DNA of 64,000 bases from Hypericum androsaemum. Taxonomy: Eukaryota > Streptophyta > Magnoliopsida > Malpighiales > Hypericaceae. Made by a program: the position numbers and the translations under genes. Positions 12,051 through 21,558 of this stretch are shown piece after piece. The DNA is taken from NCBI GenBank assembly GCA_963995505.1, contig OZ023184.1, forward strand, positions 18,350,228 through 18,414,227, written 5' to 3'. The notes beneath the pieces are model-generated. The model searched no databases, was not told the origin of the DNA, and saw only the letters and a program-made list of their open reading frames with translations. How positions within the stretch are numbered: position 1 is the stretch's first letter; each line of letters starts with the position of its first letter.

Positions 12051-14030
12051 TCAAAATAACAATACTGAAGCAAATACAAACATAAAAGAAAAATTAAATA
12101 CTAAACATGCTAAAGGGGTACAAGGAATACCGTCAATAGTACAAGGAATAGTGAAACTCCCTGGATCTTTTAGTTTTGGCGGTATGTCATTTTCTACCAA
12201 AGGGGTCGTCTTGCCATCATGCCGCCTCTTCTTCCTCGCGATGATTTCCTTCAGAAACTCTGTATATTGTGGCCTTTTATCTAACATCTCCAAGAAAGAG
12301 ACATGGCTTTGAATTTCCTCCATTGTCTCTATGAATTCAAGGGCCTTCCTATCGATCACTGCTGCTTTCTTGACTTGTTGAGGTGACGATGGAGGAACAT
12401 AAGAATCCTTTTTTGCACTGATATAGGCTGGTCGCTCCTTTTTCTCAGTAACTACCTCCTCCTCTATGGCTGGCTTGATCGGTTCGGCACATTCTTTTGA
12501 AGAGGATTTGTTCTCAAGTGGTGACTTTCGCCGGAGTCTTTGCGGGAATGGAGGTGGAGGGACATAAGGTGGTGGAGGAATATATGGTTCATCATCCTCG
12601 TCCATACTCCTCGATGTGATGGCCATCACCTGTCCTCGCGGGTTCGACTCGGTGTTGCTGGGTAGAGCACCTATTTCCCTTTGAGTGTTTGCTGCAGCCA
12701 AATTTCCGAGTTCGATCTCCATCTTCTTGAGTTGCGTGGCTTGCCCCTTTAGGTATGTCTCAAACTCTTGCTGACGTGCTTCACAACGATCCAGCCGCTG
12801 CACAGTTATACTTTGTTGTTGGATGGACTGCTGGACTACCCCCACTAACTTATCGATCTTGTCACCCATTTCTTTGACTTGCTCACCCAAATATGGTTTC
12901 CTGGAGTCTTGCTGGGCACTAGTGTTGTGTGCTTGCTGACCAAATCGAGAGAAATTTGGATGAGCATTAGCTTGTTGTGAGTAACCCATTCCTGGTGGTG
13001 TTCTATCAGCAATGGCCTGGATCTCTTCCAACATTGGACAGTCAGTTGTGGGATGTGCCCCTTTGCAAAGCTGACAAGTATCTTGCACCACAGCTGTCTG
13101 TTCCTTGTCCTTGGTCAACTTGTCAAGTCTTTTGGTAAGTGCTTCTATTTGAGCTTCGAGCTTCATGTTGGCATTTACTGTGAGTACTCCTCGGGCTGCT
13201 TCCTTACGTGGTTGCCTAGCACGTTCTTTTGGCCACATACCATTGACTTCAGCCATTTCCTCCATTAAGCGAGCAGCTTCATCAGCAGTCTTCCTCAAGA
13301 ATACCCCTTGAGAGGAGGCATCAATATGGTCATGGGATGGGCCATCTAACCCATTGTAGAAGATTTTCATGAGGTTGTCTTGAGTTATACCATGTTGAGG
13401 GAAGGCACTTTGGAGATCCGTGAACCGTTCCCATGCTTCATAGATGCTCTCCCCATCTCCTTGGATGAACGTGTTGATTTCTTGCAAGAGTTTGGATGAC
13501 TTGGCCATAGAAAAGAACTTTCGGAGGAAAGCATGAGCCAGATCATTCCAACTCTGAATCGTCTCTCCTTTTAACTTGTTGTACCAAGCACGAGCTCGAT
13601 CTTTCAAAGAAAAGTGAAAGAGGCGCAGCTTCAAGACATCATCATCGACATTTTGGAATTTCATGATGTTGCAGATATCTTCAAATCGAGATAGATGGTC
13701 TTGAGGATCTTCGCTTGGCGAGCCGCCAAATTGGACCGAGTTTTGCAGTAGTCCGACAATTGCTGCTGGAATCTGGAACGAGTGGGGACCTACAGGTGAT
13801 TGTTGTAGACCATTAGGGTTCCCATTCCATGTAGGAACAGATGATTCCAACAGCGTCCTTCTTCGTGGAGCGTCCCCTACAGCTTGGAGCGCTCCGTCTT
13901 CCTGATTTTGTGCCATTGCTCTCGCTTGGTCCCTCTTTTCACGCCTAATTACCCTTTCGAGTACTCCGATGTCAACCTCAAGCACAGTGTTTGTGTCAAG
14001 GTCTAGTCCTTCACTCCGGGTTCTTGGCAT
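12051..14030 (-). CDS. Gag polyprotein of the Athila-type element (659 aa)
   Basis: The frame is intact and begins MPRTRSEGLDLDTNTV. It contains the Retrotrans_gag domain at about residues 100-250, with blocks FEDICNIMKF, LRLFHFSLKDRARAWY, FLRKFFSMAK and EAWERFTDL. A putative zinc knuckle CQLCKGAHPTTDC follows at about residue 320, then coiled-coil and proline-rich stretches. The C-terminus reaches DPGSFTIPCTIDG, the start of the aspartic protease region in this clade. It then runs into unrelated residues and stops before any D(S/T)GA active site. It is therefore a Gag with the polymerase part cut away. Gag would form the particle that packages the RNA. Confidence 0.92.
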   Translation of the reverse strand: MPRTRSEGLDLDTNTVLEVDIGVLERVIRREKRDQARAMAQNQEDGALQAVGDAPRRRTLLESSVPTWNGNPNGLQQSPVGPHSFQIPAAIVGLLQNSVQFGGSPSEDPQDHLSRFEDICNIMKFQNVDDDVLKLRLFHFSLKDRARAWYNKLKGETIQSWNDLAHAFLRKFFSMAKSSKLLQEINTFIQGDGESIYEAWERFTDLQSAFPQHGITQDNLMKIFYNGLDGPSHDHIDASSQGVFLRKTADEAARLMEEMAEVNGMWPKERARQPRKEAARGVLTVNANMKLEAQIEALTKRLDKLTKDKEQTAVVQDTCQLCKGAHPTTDCPMLEEIQAIADRTPPGMGYSQQANAHPNFSRFGQQAHNTSAQQDSRKPYLGEQVKEMGDKIDKLVGVVQQSIQQQSITVQRLDRCEARQQEFETYLKGQATQLKKMEIELGNLAAANTQREIGALPSNTESNPRGQVMAITSRSMDEDDEPYIPPPPYVPPPPFPQRLRRKSPLENKSSSKECAEPIKPAIEEEVVTEKKERPAYISAKKDSYVPPSSPQQVKKAAVIDRKALEFIETMEEIQSHVSFLEMLDKRPQYTEFLKEIIARKKRRHDGKTTPLVENDIPPKLKDPGSFTIPCTIDGIPCTPLACLVFNFSFMFVFASVLLF

Positions 14031-14128
14031 GCACTAGAGAATCCTGAAAAAGAAATCACACGAAATCAGCAAGTTTGCCACACAAAACTAATTGCTATTA
14101 AGTTTATGTCCTAAAATCTCAGTTCCGT

Positions 14129-14141
14129 GTCGACGGCGCCA
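14129..14141 (-). other. Primer binding site of the Athila-type element
   Basis: Three bases inside the 5' LTR the sense strand reads TGGCGCCGTCGAC. The first nine bases are complementary to the 3' end of plant tRNA-Asp (..ACGGCGCCA), the usual primer of Athila/Tat elements; later bases diverge. The tRNA sequence is from memory. Confidence 0.7.
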
Positions 14142-14144
14142 ATT

Positions 14145-15752
14145 TGATGTACGCAAAATTGATAAGCAATTAAACGCACAAGCAAATAGTATAGTGGTAA
14201 GTAAGGTTCTTAGAACTGAGGGTTGAACACTAAATCAAGGCAAATAATTATGTGAAGCAGGAAAATTAAAGTTTTATAACGTTGTGAAAGGTCGCAAGTA
14301 AATAAACGAGATCGAAAACGCAAATAAAAGACGAGTTATAAATCAATGGAGATAAACGAGCACGATACCCTTATGGACTACCCATCTATGTCAAGACTAT
14401 GATTTTTATGAAGTTCTAACTAGTACCCGGAGTGTTCTAATGCATCTCCCTAACGCTTCCGCTCATTAGGGTGACAAAACTAAGCTAGAGTAGTTCATGA
14501 TTACTAATCAACGCTTCCGCTCATTAATTAGACCAAGAATTAGACTAAACTCAATTATGAAGTTAACTCCTATCGGGTTATCCCTTAGTATCAAGATTCC
14601 TCATTAATACCTTAAGATATGTCAATTGACTCTTCCATTGATTCTAATGCCTTCCGGTCCATTATTATCAACTAAATATCATAATCTAAGTGATCAAGTT
14701 AGATTAAGCATTAAGATCATCAATTGACAACTACCACGAAAGATAATCAAACCATAGCTAACATAGACGAGTAATCACATAATTAGGGCATCGCACTCGC
14801 AAGAGAACTACTCGCTAATCATGTTAACAAAGCACAAAAGATTAACGAAGAACATGATATCAATTAACATAAAAGATAGAGGAAGAAAAAGCTTAGTCGT
14901 GATGGTCAAGCTTTGCCAATCCTCTCCCCGTAGCTAATTGGAACCGTCCCTTTATTAAGCTCTAAAGGCTGTTCAAAATATCGCAGTAGTAATAGCCTCC
15001 AAAAACGTCCCTCGTGAATTGTCTCCTAAGGCTTATATATAGCCACGAATCTAATACAAAATTAGGAAAACCTAGAGGAGGTTAATCTAAATTGGAAGTT
15101 TAACTAGCCAAATAATAATATAAATAATATACCTTAAGTCCTAAAGCCGAAACAGGAGGCTAAAAGTCGAATATTTCCTTTAGCGGATCCGAAATCATAA
15201 CTAAATAAGAAGTCGGACTAAAGCTGCGTTGGGCGAACTAGCGATCGCTAGTTGAGTAGCGGCCGCCAGTTCGACCCCTTCGTAAATCTCTGTGCTTCCC
15301 GACTAGCGATCGCTAGTCAACTAGCGACGGGGAGCCTTTCCACTTTCACTGGCGGCCGCTAGTTGACTCCCCGTCGCTAGTTGGCCTGCACAGCTTCATC
15401 GAATCTTTGTATTTTTTATTTTTGATCCTCTTCCGCTCCGAATTTGACTTCGACTATAAAAGACAAAATGTAGATCTCTCTTCAAGCTTTCCAACGGTAT
15501 CTTATGCGTTATAATCCGATGCTCGAGTAGAAAGTTATGACTCTTGCAATATGATCTCTTGAAATTACCCCTCCAACGACCTTCATTGAGCCCCAATTTC
15601 CTACAAAATAGGACAATGGGTAGAAATCTATTCCCGAACATAAATATACTAAAATGATCATAAGACATGACATGACATGATGAATATAACTCAAAACATG
15701 ACTAAACACGCACGAAACATATGACAAAACATGAGCGTTTACACACTCATCA
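14145..15752 (-). repeat. 5' LTR of the nested Athila-type element
   Basis: It is the sense-upstream LTR, next to the primer site and gag. It differs from 8735-10342 at three positions only. It carries the same palindromes (about 15239-15389) and the tRNA-Asp D-arm match (14187-14203), which lies 42 bases inside the LTR edge nearest the primer site. Confidence 0.95.
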
Positions 15753-15757
15753 TTCGT

Positions 15758-18043
15758 CCGTTTACTACGTCTAGGTTCATCATCTTTCTGATTTGACCCT
15801 TGCGTAGTCTTGTGAGCCCTTTTCTTCGGACTTGCTTCCTTTCTTTCCTTATTAGGAAAGCTATCTTCAAAAAATGTTGCGTTCCTTGATTCTATGACCA
15901 TTTCCGTATTTATCTCAGGGTTTTCAGATTTATGCACCAAGAATCGATAAGCACTACTATTTTGCGCATATCCGATAAAGATGCAATCAATGGTCCTGGG
16001 TCCTATTCTCACCTGCTTAGGCTTAGGTACTTCGACCTTTGCTAGGCACCCCCACACTCTAAGGTAACCGTAGGAAGGCTTCCTTCCTTTCCATAGTTCA
16101 TATGGGGTTTTATCCCTTTTTTTGTGTGGCAACTTGTTTAGAATGTGGTTAGCTGAGAGCACAGCTTCCCCCCACATTTTCTGGGGTAAGCCCGAGCTAA
16201 TCAACATAGCGTTCATCATCTCTTTAAGAGTTTGATTTTTGCGTTCAGCTATGCCATTCGATTGAGGTGAGTATGGAGCAGTCGTCTGATGAATAATGTC
16301 ATGTTCTTAACAGAGTTCCTCAAACGGAGCTACATATTCTCCCCCTCGATCACTTCAGATCATTTTGATTTTCACACTGAGTTGATTTTTAACCTCATTC
16401 TTATATCTCTTAAAGGCATCAAGAGCTTCGTCTTTGCCCTTTAGGAGATATACGTAACAGTATCTCGTGCAATCATCGATAAACGTGATGAAGTATTTCT
16501 TCCCGCCTTTAGTTTGCACGTGTTTCATATTGCAAGTGTCCGTATGAATTAACTCTAAAGGCGTAGTACTTCTTTTCACCGAATGGAAAGGTGCTTTGGT
16601 CATTTTAGCCTCCACACATACTTCATATTTATCGGATGGGTTGAACTCTAGATTCGATAATAAGTTTAAACTTACTAACTTTCTTAGCGAGTTTAAATTT
16701 ATGTGTCCTAATCTACCATGCCATAAATTAGAACACTCGGCCAAGTAAGAAGAAGCGTTAACTTTATTTTCACCGTTAAAAGTGCGATGTACAGTTATTA
16801 CATTCATCTTAAATAGCCCCCTTTCTAGATAACTCTTTCCTATGAATTGACCCGCTTTGGTCAGTACAAACTTATCAGCCTCAAATACAAGCTTAAGACT
16901 GGCTTTGCTTAACAATGAGCCAGAAACTAAGTTCTTGCGGATGTTCGGGACATGCAGCACATCCTTGAGGGTCAGCTCCTTTCCTGAGGTCAGCTTCAGG
17001 ACCACCTTGCCCAGACCGACGATCTTGGATGTTGCAGAGTTTCCCATGAACAGCTTTCGACCGGTGGTCGGAATATAGTTCGAGAACATCTCCTTGTTCG
17101 AGCAGACGTGGCGGGTAGCTCCTGTGTCCACGAACCACTCTCTCGGATTGTCCACCAGGTTGGCTTCAAACACCACGGCTGACAGATCCATCTGGGATAA
17201 GTCTTCAGCCAGGTTAGCCTTTCCTTGGTCGTCCTTCTTCGGCTGGCGACAGTCCTTGGCCATGTGTCCGGATTTGCCGCAGTTGTAGCAGTCGCCCTTG
17301 ATCTTCTTTTTCTTCTTGGGCTCTTGCTTCTCCTGCTTATCCCTGGACTTCTTCCTCTTCTTGCTACCTTTTCCCTCGGCAAGGTGCACGGTAGTCTCAG
17401 GGTTGGCCTTGCCTTGTTTGACTTCGGACTTTCGGTTATCTTCCTCGATCCTAAGTCTCACAATCAGGTCTTCTAGGCTCATGTCCTTCCTCTTGTGCTT
17501 GAGGTAGCTCTTGAAATCCTTCCAGAGTGGGGGGAGCTTCTCGATCATCGCAGCTACTTGGAAGGACTCACTGAGTTGCATCCCTTCGGCTTGGATCTCG
17601 TGAAGGATCAGCTGCAACTCCTGCACGTGGTCGATGACCTTCTTGGAGTCCACCATCTTGAAGTCGAGGAATCGTCCGACGATGAATTTCTTCGTCCCGG
17701 CATCCTCTGTTTTGTACTTCTTCTCGAGTGAACTCCACAGCTCCTTAGCGGTCTTGGCTTCCGCGTAGACGTTGTAGAGCATGTCGTTTGGTCCATTCAG
17801 GACGTAGTTCTGGCATAGGAAGTCGCTATGACTCCATGCATCGAGGGCGTTGATCTTCTGTTGATCTGCCTCATTTTTCGCCACCTTCGGAGCCTCTTCC
17901 TTCAAGAATCGGACCAGGTTGAGCATCGTCAGGTAGAACAACATCTTCGGTTGCCACCTCTTGAACTCGGTACCGTTGAACTTGGCCGGCCTTTCGGCGT
18001 GGACAGTTCCCGGGACCGCTAGTGCTGAGCTTGTCGATGCCAT
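15758..18043 (-). pseudogene. Copia 1 gag, protease and integrase part
   Basis: Translation starts at ATG 18043 ([20 protein letters not shown]). In order come a UBN2/Retrotran_gag-type region, a zinc knuckle [14 protein letters not shown] (about residue 255), the protease active site [11 protein letters not shown], a GAG-pre-integrase HLGH-type region ([14 protein letters not shown]) and the integrase core ([25 protein letters not shown]). TGA at about 16352 and TAA at about 16306 interrupt integrase. The frame then resumes ([19 protein letters not shown]) and runs to the nested insertion at 15757. Both stops fit single C-to-T changes from CGA and CAA. Confidence 0.93.
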
Positions 18044-18071
18044 CTTCAAGTACACAATCTCGTCTTACGAT

Positions 18072-19152
18072 TGTTGTTTCGGAGGTGTGGTGTACTTAAT
18101 TAGGATCTACGGCAGTCGAGGCAAGTGTTGGACACTTTCTCCGTAAGACAAAATTGCCCCATATATTTTAGTGCGGTACGGGCTACGGCAATCGTCTCCA
18201 AGATACAACGACTGTTAGGGCATTTCCAAGAACGTTGCACACGTATCTCGAAACTTTTGGGCGAACCCTTATATACCCAGAACTTTCGGACTCTTGTAAG
18301 TGAAGAACGGGGGAGAGGAGAAGACAACTATTGCTAACGAATGCTTATGCAATGAGTTGCTGGGATGAGAATTATGGCAAGGGGGCAGGCCTATTTATAG
18401 GCTGGAGGAGGCAGGGAGGCAGCCACCCCTAAGGGACGCATTCGCTCGGCCAGCAGGCTGTCTGGCTACGCTCGTGGCCCTTCGATGGCTTCTGGATCCT
18501 TCCACGCGCGCCCAGGCTGCGCTGGCGCCCTTTCGCTATGGATCTCGCAGTCCTTCGGCCTTCTGGAAGTCTCCTGGACACCAATCAAAATATTCTCCAG
18601 ATCGATATATGATGATGCAGCATCGAGACCAAGATAGAGAGAGAGGGCTGCCCTGCCCCTTTGTTGGCTCTTCGAGACAAAAGCACTCATAGGAACATTG
18701 CGTCTTCCCATGTTCTTTGACGTCTTGGTTTCGAGAGCCTCCCCCCCTGTCCTTACTCGTCTTTTGAAAGACTCCTGGATTCGGTGGCCAACCTAAAGGT
18801 GCTCGCAGCTCCTCGTCACTCCGGTAGCTGCGCAGCTCTCTCCGGACCCGGGCAAAATACTTAAGGTCCTCCAGACGATGCGCACGTGCGAAGTGCCAAG
18901 TACGCCACAAAGCGCCCATTGCGACCTGCGTCCAATGCGCCATGCGCACACGCACGTGCTCGGATGGTGCCTCGCAGCGTCCTCGCAGCTAGCGGTGGGT
19001 CAGCCTTTTGGGAAGTCAATCAAGTTGAGAGGTGAGGAGGAGAATTCCTTATAAACAAGGAAATCCTCCTTGCTCTATTCAATGTGGGATTGCAACCTTC
19101 CATCTTCCTTTTGGGCCTTTGGGCTTTTGGGCCTTTATTCACAAATCCAACA
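18072..19152 (-). repeat. 5' LTR of Copia 1 (1,081 bp)
   Basis: It matches 5892-6606 apart from a roughly 400-bp block (about 18485-18890) present only here. In the sense direction it would carry the promoter. Immediately inside (18055-18070) there is no tRNA-iMet-type TGGTATCAGAGC primer site. Instead there is a 16-base sequence that is the inverted partner of 18142-18156 within the LTR. Confidence 0.92.
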
Positions 19153-19349
19153 ACCAGCAGGAATAGATAAACTAGCTTTTCAAGTCCTCTTCAATACGAT
19201 CAAAAGAGACATCCTCCTCCCGGTCAATAGGATCAAAAGAGAGTACGAAGAACCTGTCATAGCCATCGTCACTGGGTTCATAACACAGCATATGATGTTC
19301 ATAAAATACATCAGAATAAAAAGCTCATTCGTGACCCGGAAAAGGCCGG

Positions 19350-19963
19350 TATTAGCGTGCTAAACCAACATTAAACATTACATTGCTCTCGTTGCAGACG
19401 ACCCCGAGAAGATCATGACCAAGTAAGTAATCCGACAAGGAGGGGCAGAGTGTGGGAGGATCCTGAAGAGATAACCACGCTTCTTAAAATGCATCTGAAA
19501 GTTGTGTCTGGGTCGAGAAAGTGAATATGTCAATAACAAGTCGACTACATAGGTTACATTTGAAGGTAAGCATCTTCAGGTTATTAAACAGCTTAGGGTT
19601 AGGGTTTCCGCGCGGCTGTCATTCAAACTCCGACCCTTCTTCCACTCGACCGCCGACCCCTCGCCGATGTCACAGAACCACATTGATCCGGTATCGGAAA
19701 TGACATAAACATGGGAACCCAAGACGGCACATGCGGTGTTTGACGCGACCTCTGGCCTGTAGCGGAAGTCCACGATGTGGTACACCGAGGCGTCCGTGCG
19801 GTTGATGGCGAAGACGCCGAAGCCTTCGACGTCGCTATGCTGTGAGCACGAAACAAACTGCGTCCTTGCCATACTGGGCCCACGCGCCCTCTGGCAGAGG
19901 AGGCGGCGCATCCCCTTTTAGGAGGTTACGCGCCGTCGAGGATTCTCCAGCTGCCGACTCCAT
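19350..19963 (-). pseudogene. Degenerate copy 2 of the propeller-like gene family
   Basis: The start ATG is at 19963 (MESAAGESSTARNLLKG), followed by PLPEGAWAQYGKDAVCFVL. A one-base frame change at about 19835 is needed to continue with FGVFAINRTDASVYHIVDF and AVLGSHVYVISDTGSMWF. The alternation of G-(S/Y)-(H/R)-VYV and W/F motifs resembles kelch-type propeller blades, but I cannot assign a family. Downstream coding is lost after SLND. Short matches to copy 1 continue to about 19440. Confidence 0.55.
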
Positions 19964-19969
19964 CCTTCT

Positions 19970-21130
19970 TTTGGGCCTCCGTTTCTAAATTTCTTTCGGT
20001 TAATTGCTTATTAGTTCTTGAAATTAGTAGATAAGAATCGATTCCATTTATGTTTAAATTTTAATAAACCAATAAAATGATAATAGAATATCCTCGCCCA
20101 AAATCGGTTTTCCTTAAAACATGTGGGTATTTATTAATTTTAAAAAGTTCAATTCATGTTTTAAATTTTTTATAAGTATATTGTATTTACTAAGAAAAAA
20201 TATTCATCAAAATAGTAAATAATTATACATGTTATTTGTTAGTGCAAGTAATGTCTAGAGAAAAAATCATGATAATATATCCAATTCTAGTTAACGACTG
20301 GCCTAACTTATCTTAAAAATTACAAATCAAATCTAACTAATGGAAGCCAAACAAAAATCGTAAACAAAAAAACCACAAAAATGACCAACACAACAAATTT
20401 AAGAACATTACGAAGTTAAGAACAAAACTAAACAACGATCATCACAAAAATAAAAATAATACCAAACAAAGCCCAGAAACCAACTAAACTCGTGGGGCTA
20501 TGGACCTATGGTAGCCGCCGCTATATGAATTGGAAATTTTGAACCAGCCCGTTAATGGCGGAGGATTGGTTTTGGCGGGAAAAGCAGCTAACAAGAAAAT
20601 AGAAAGAAGATGGAGGGAAGGCGGCAACAGCCTTTTAGAATGGCAAATATCCAAGATATTTCCTGTCTCTAGTCTTCTATTTATACCCATTTTACAACTA
20701 TTGGGCTTAACCCATCTAGGACCCGGCCCACTAATCAAACTTGTTAGCTAGCTAGTATGCTTCCCGCCACATCTATTCACATAACAAAAATATTAACGTG
20801 AACAAAATATTTGAGGTTTATAAGAAAAATGAGCATCCAAAATAATTGCAGAAACAGTATTCATAACAACAAGAAGGATCTTTTTCAAATTTGAAGGATC
20901 TGCCACGGTGTGAACCCGATGAGAATGTTTCGCTTATATCCCAAATACACCTAGAAGCAACAAAGTTGTTAAGTCCATATTAAAACAAAGTAACAAATCA
21001 CATAATTAAAGTTGGAAGATCAGAGTTAAATGATATATCGTGGGAGAAATTTGAATTTGGCAAACATCATGAACCAATGACTAAACAATACTAAGTTATA
21101 CTAATCGATTTCTTTAAATATCAGAACTAT
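19970..21130. other. Intergenic DNA, no gene recognised
   Basis: AT-rich to about 20480. The stretch 20480-20770 is less AT-rich, with a short plus-strand frame (20530-20751) and phrases such as gggcttaacccatctaggacccggcccac that resemble LTR ends. No partner LTR or target duplication was found, so I do not call an element. Confidence 0.4.
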
Positions 21131-21132
21131 GA

Positions 21133-21558
21133 CTATCTTACCCATTTTGCGACTTCGGGGGAAAGCATCAGAAATACTTCCATCGCACAAATACAACATT
21201 TAATAGCTGATGCAAAGCAATGCTCAAACAATTTTATCAGATAGCAAGCGTTAGTGCGAAAGAGACAGGCCGGATCGTCAAGAGTTAAGCACCACTTCTC
21301 AACAAGCACTTGAAAATTGTACTCGGGAGATTTATAACGCAGTACAGATTCAAGTGCATATAATATACCGTTGAGGGTAAACAGCTTCGACTTCACCATG
21401 TGACCATTCAAGATCCCTCCGACCTCCCAAACATCAGACCAAGTATCGATGTCACGAAACCACAAACCAAATACCACATAGACACAGAAACCCTTAACGG
21501 CATACGCAGCTTCCGAAGCCCTAACACATATTTTTCCGAAAGATGCCAAGTCCATCAA
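21133..21558 (-). pseudogene. Degenerate copy 3 of the propeller-like gene family
   Basis: A 141-codon frame reads KICVRASEAAYAVKGFCVYV, WFRDIDTWSDVWEVGGILNG and KLFTLNGILYALESV, collinear with copy 4 at 23026-23418. It lacks the N-terminal exon seen at 19963 and 23564 and ends in unrelated residues, so it is a 5'-truncated fragment. It sits at the start of duplicated segment B. Confidence 0.5.

Larger units (their letters stand above)
8735..15752 (-). mobile_element. Nested gag-only Athila-type Gypsy element (7.0 kb)
   Basis: Two 1,608-bp LTRs (TGATG...CATCA ends) bound a 3.8-kb interior, with a 5-bp duplication TTCGT at 8730-8734 and 15753-15757. By direct line-by-line comparison the LTRs differ only at 9102/14512, 9108/14518 and 9596/15006, all T/C, so the insertion is recent. 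The interior codes gag but no integrase or RT, so mobility depends on enzymes from an autonomous relative. It interrupts Copia 1 between integrase and reverse transcriptase. Confidence 0.95.
5892..19152 (-). mobile_element. Copia LTR retrotransposon 1, with a nested insertion
   Basis: Two LTRs of the TGTTG...CAACA type flank gag-pol coding on the minus strand. A perfect 5-bp target duplication ACCAG lies at 5887-5891 and 19153-19157, so both outer ends are original. A second element occupies 8735-15752 and splits pol; removing it leaves about 6.2 kb, normal for Copia. Domain order in the sense direction is gag, zinc knuckle, protease, integrase, reverse transcriptase and RNase H, as expected for Copia (Pseudoviridae-type). 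Four in-frame stops and a damaged RT motif show it is not autonomous. The LTRs differ in length. Confidence 0.95.

Noticed and set aside
17225..17731. Hydrophobic plus-strand frames opposite Copia gag
   Set aside because: They are antisense shadows of a Lys/Glu-rich gag; the Leu-rich content is the complement of those codons.
20530..20751. 73-codon plus frame possibly belonging to a solo LTR or small gene
   Set aside because: No partner repeat, target duplication or protein motif supports either reading.
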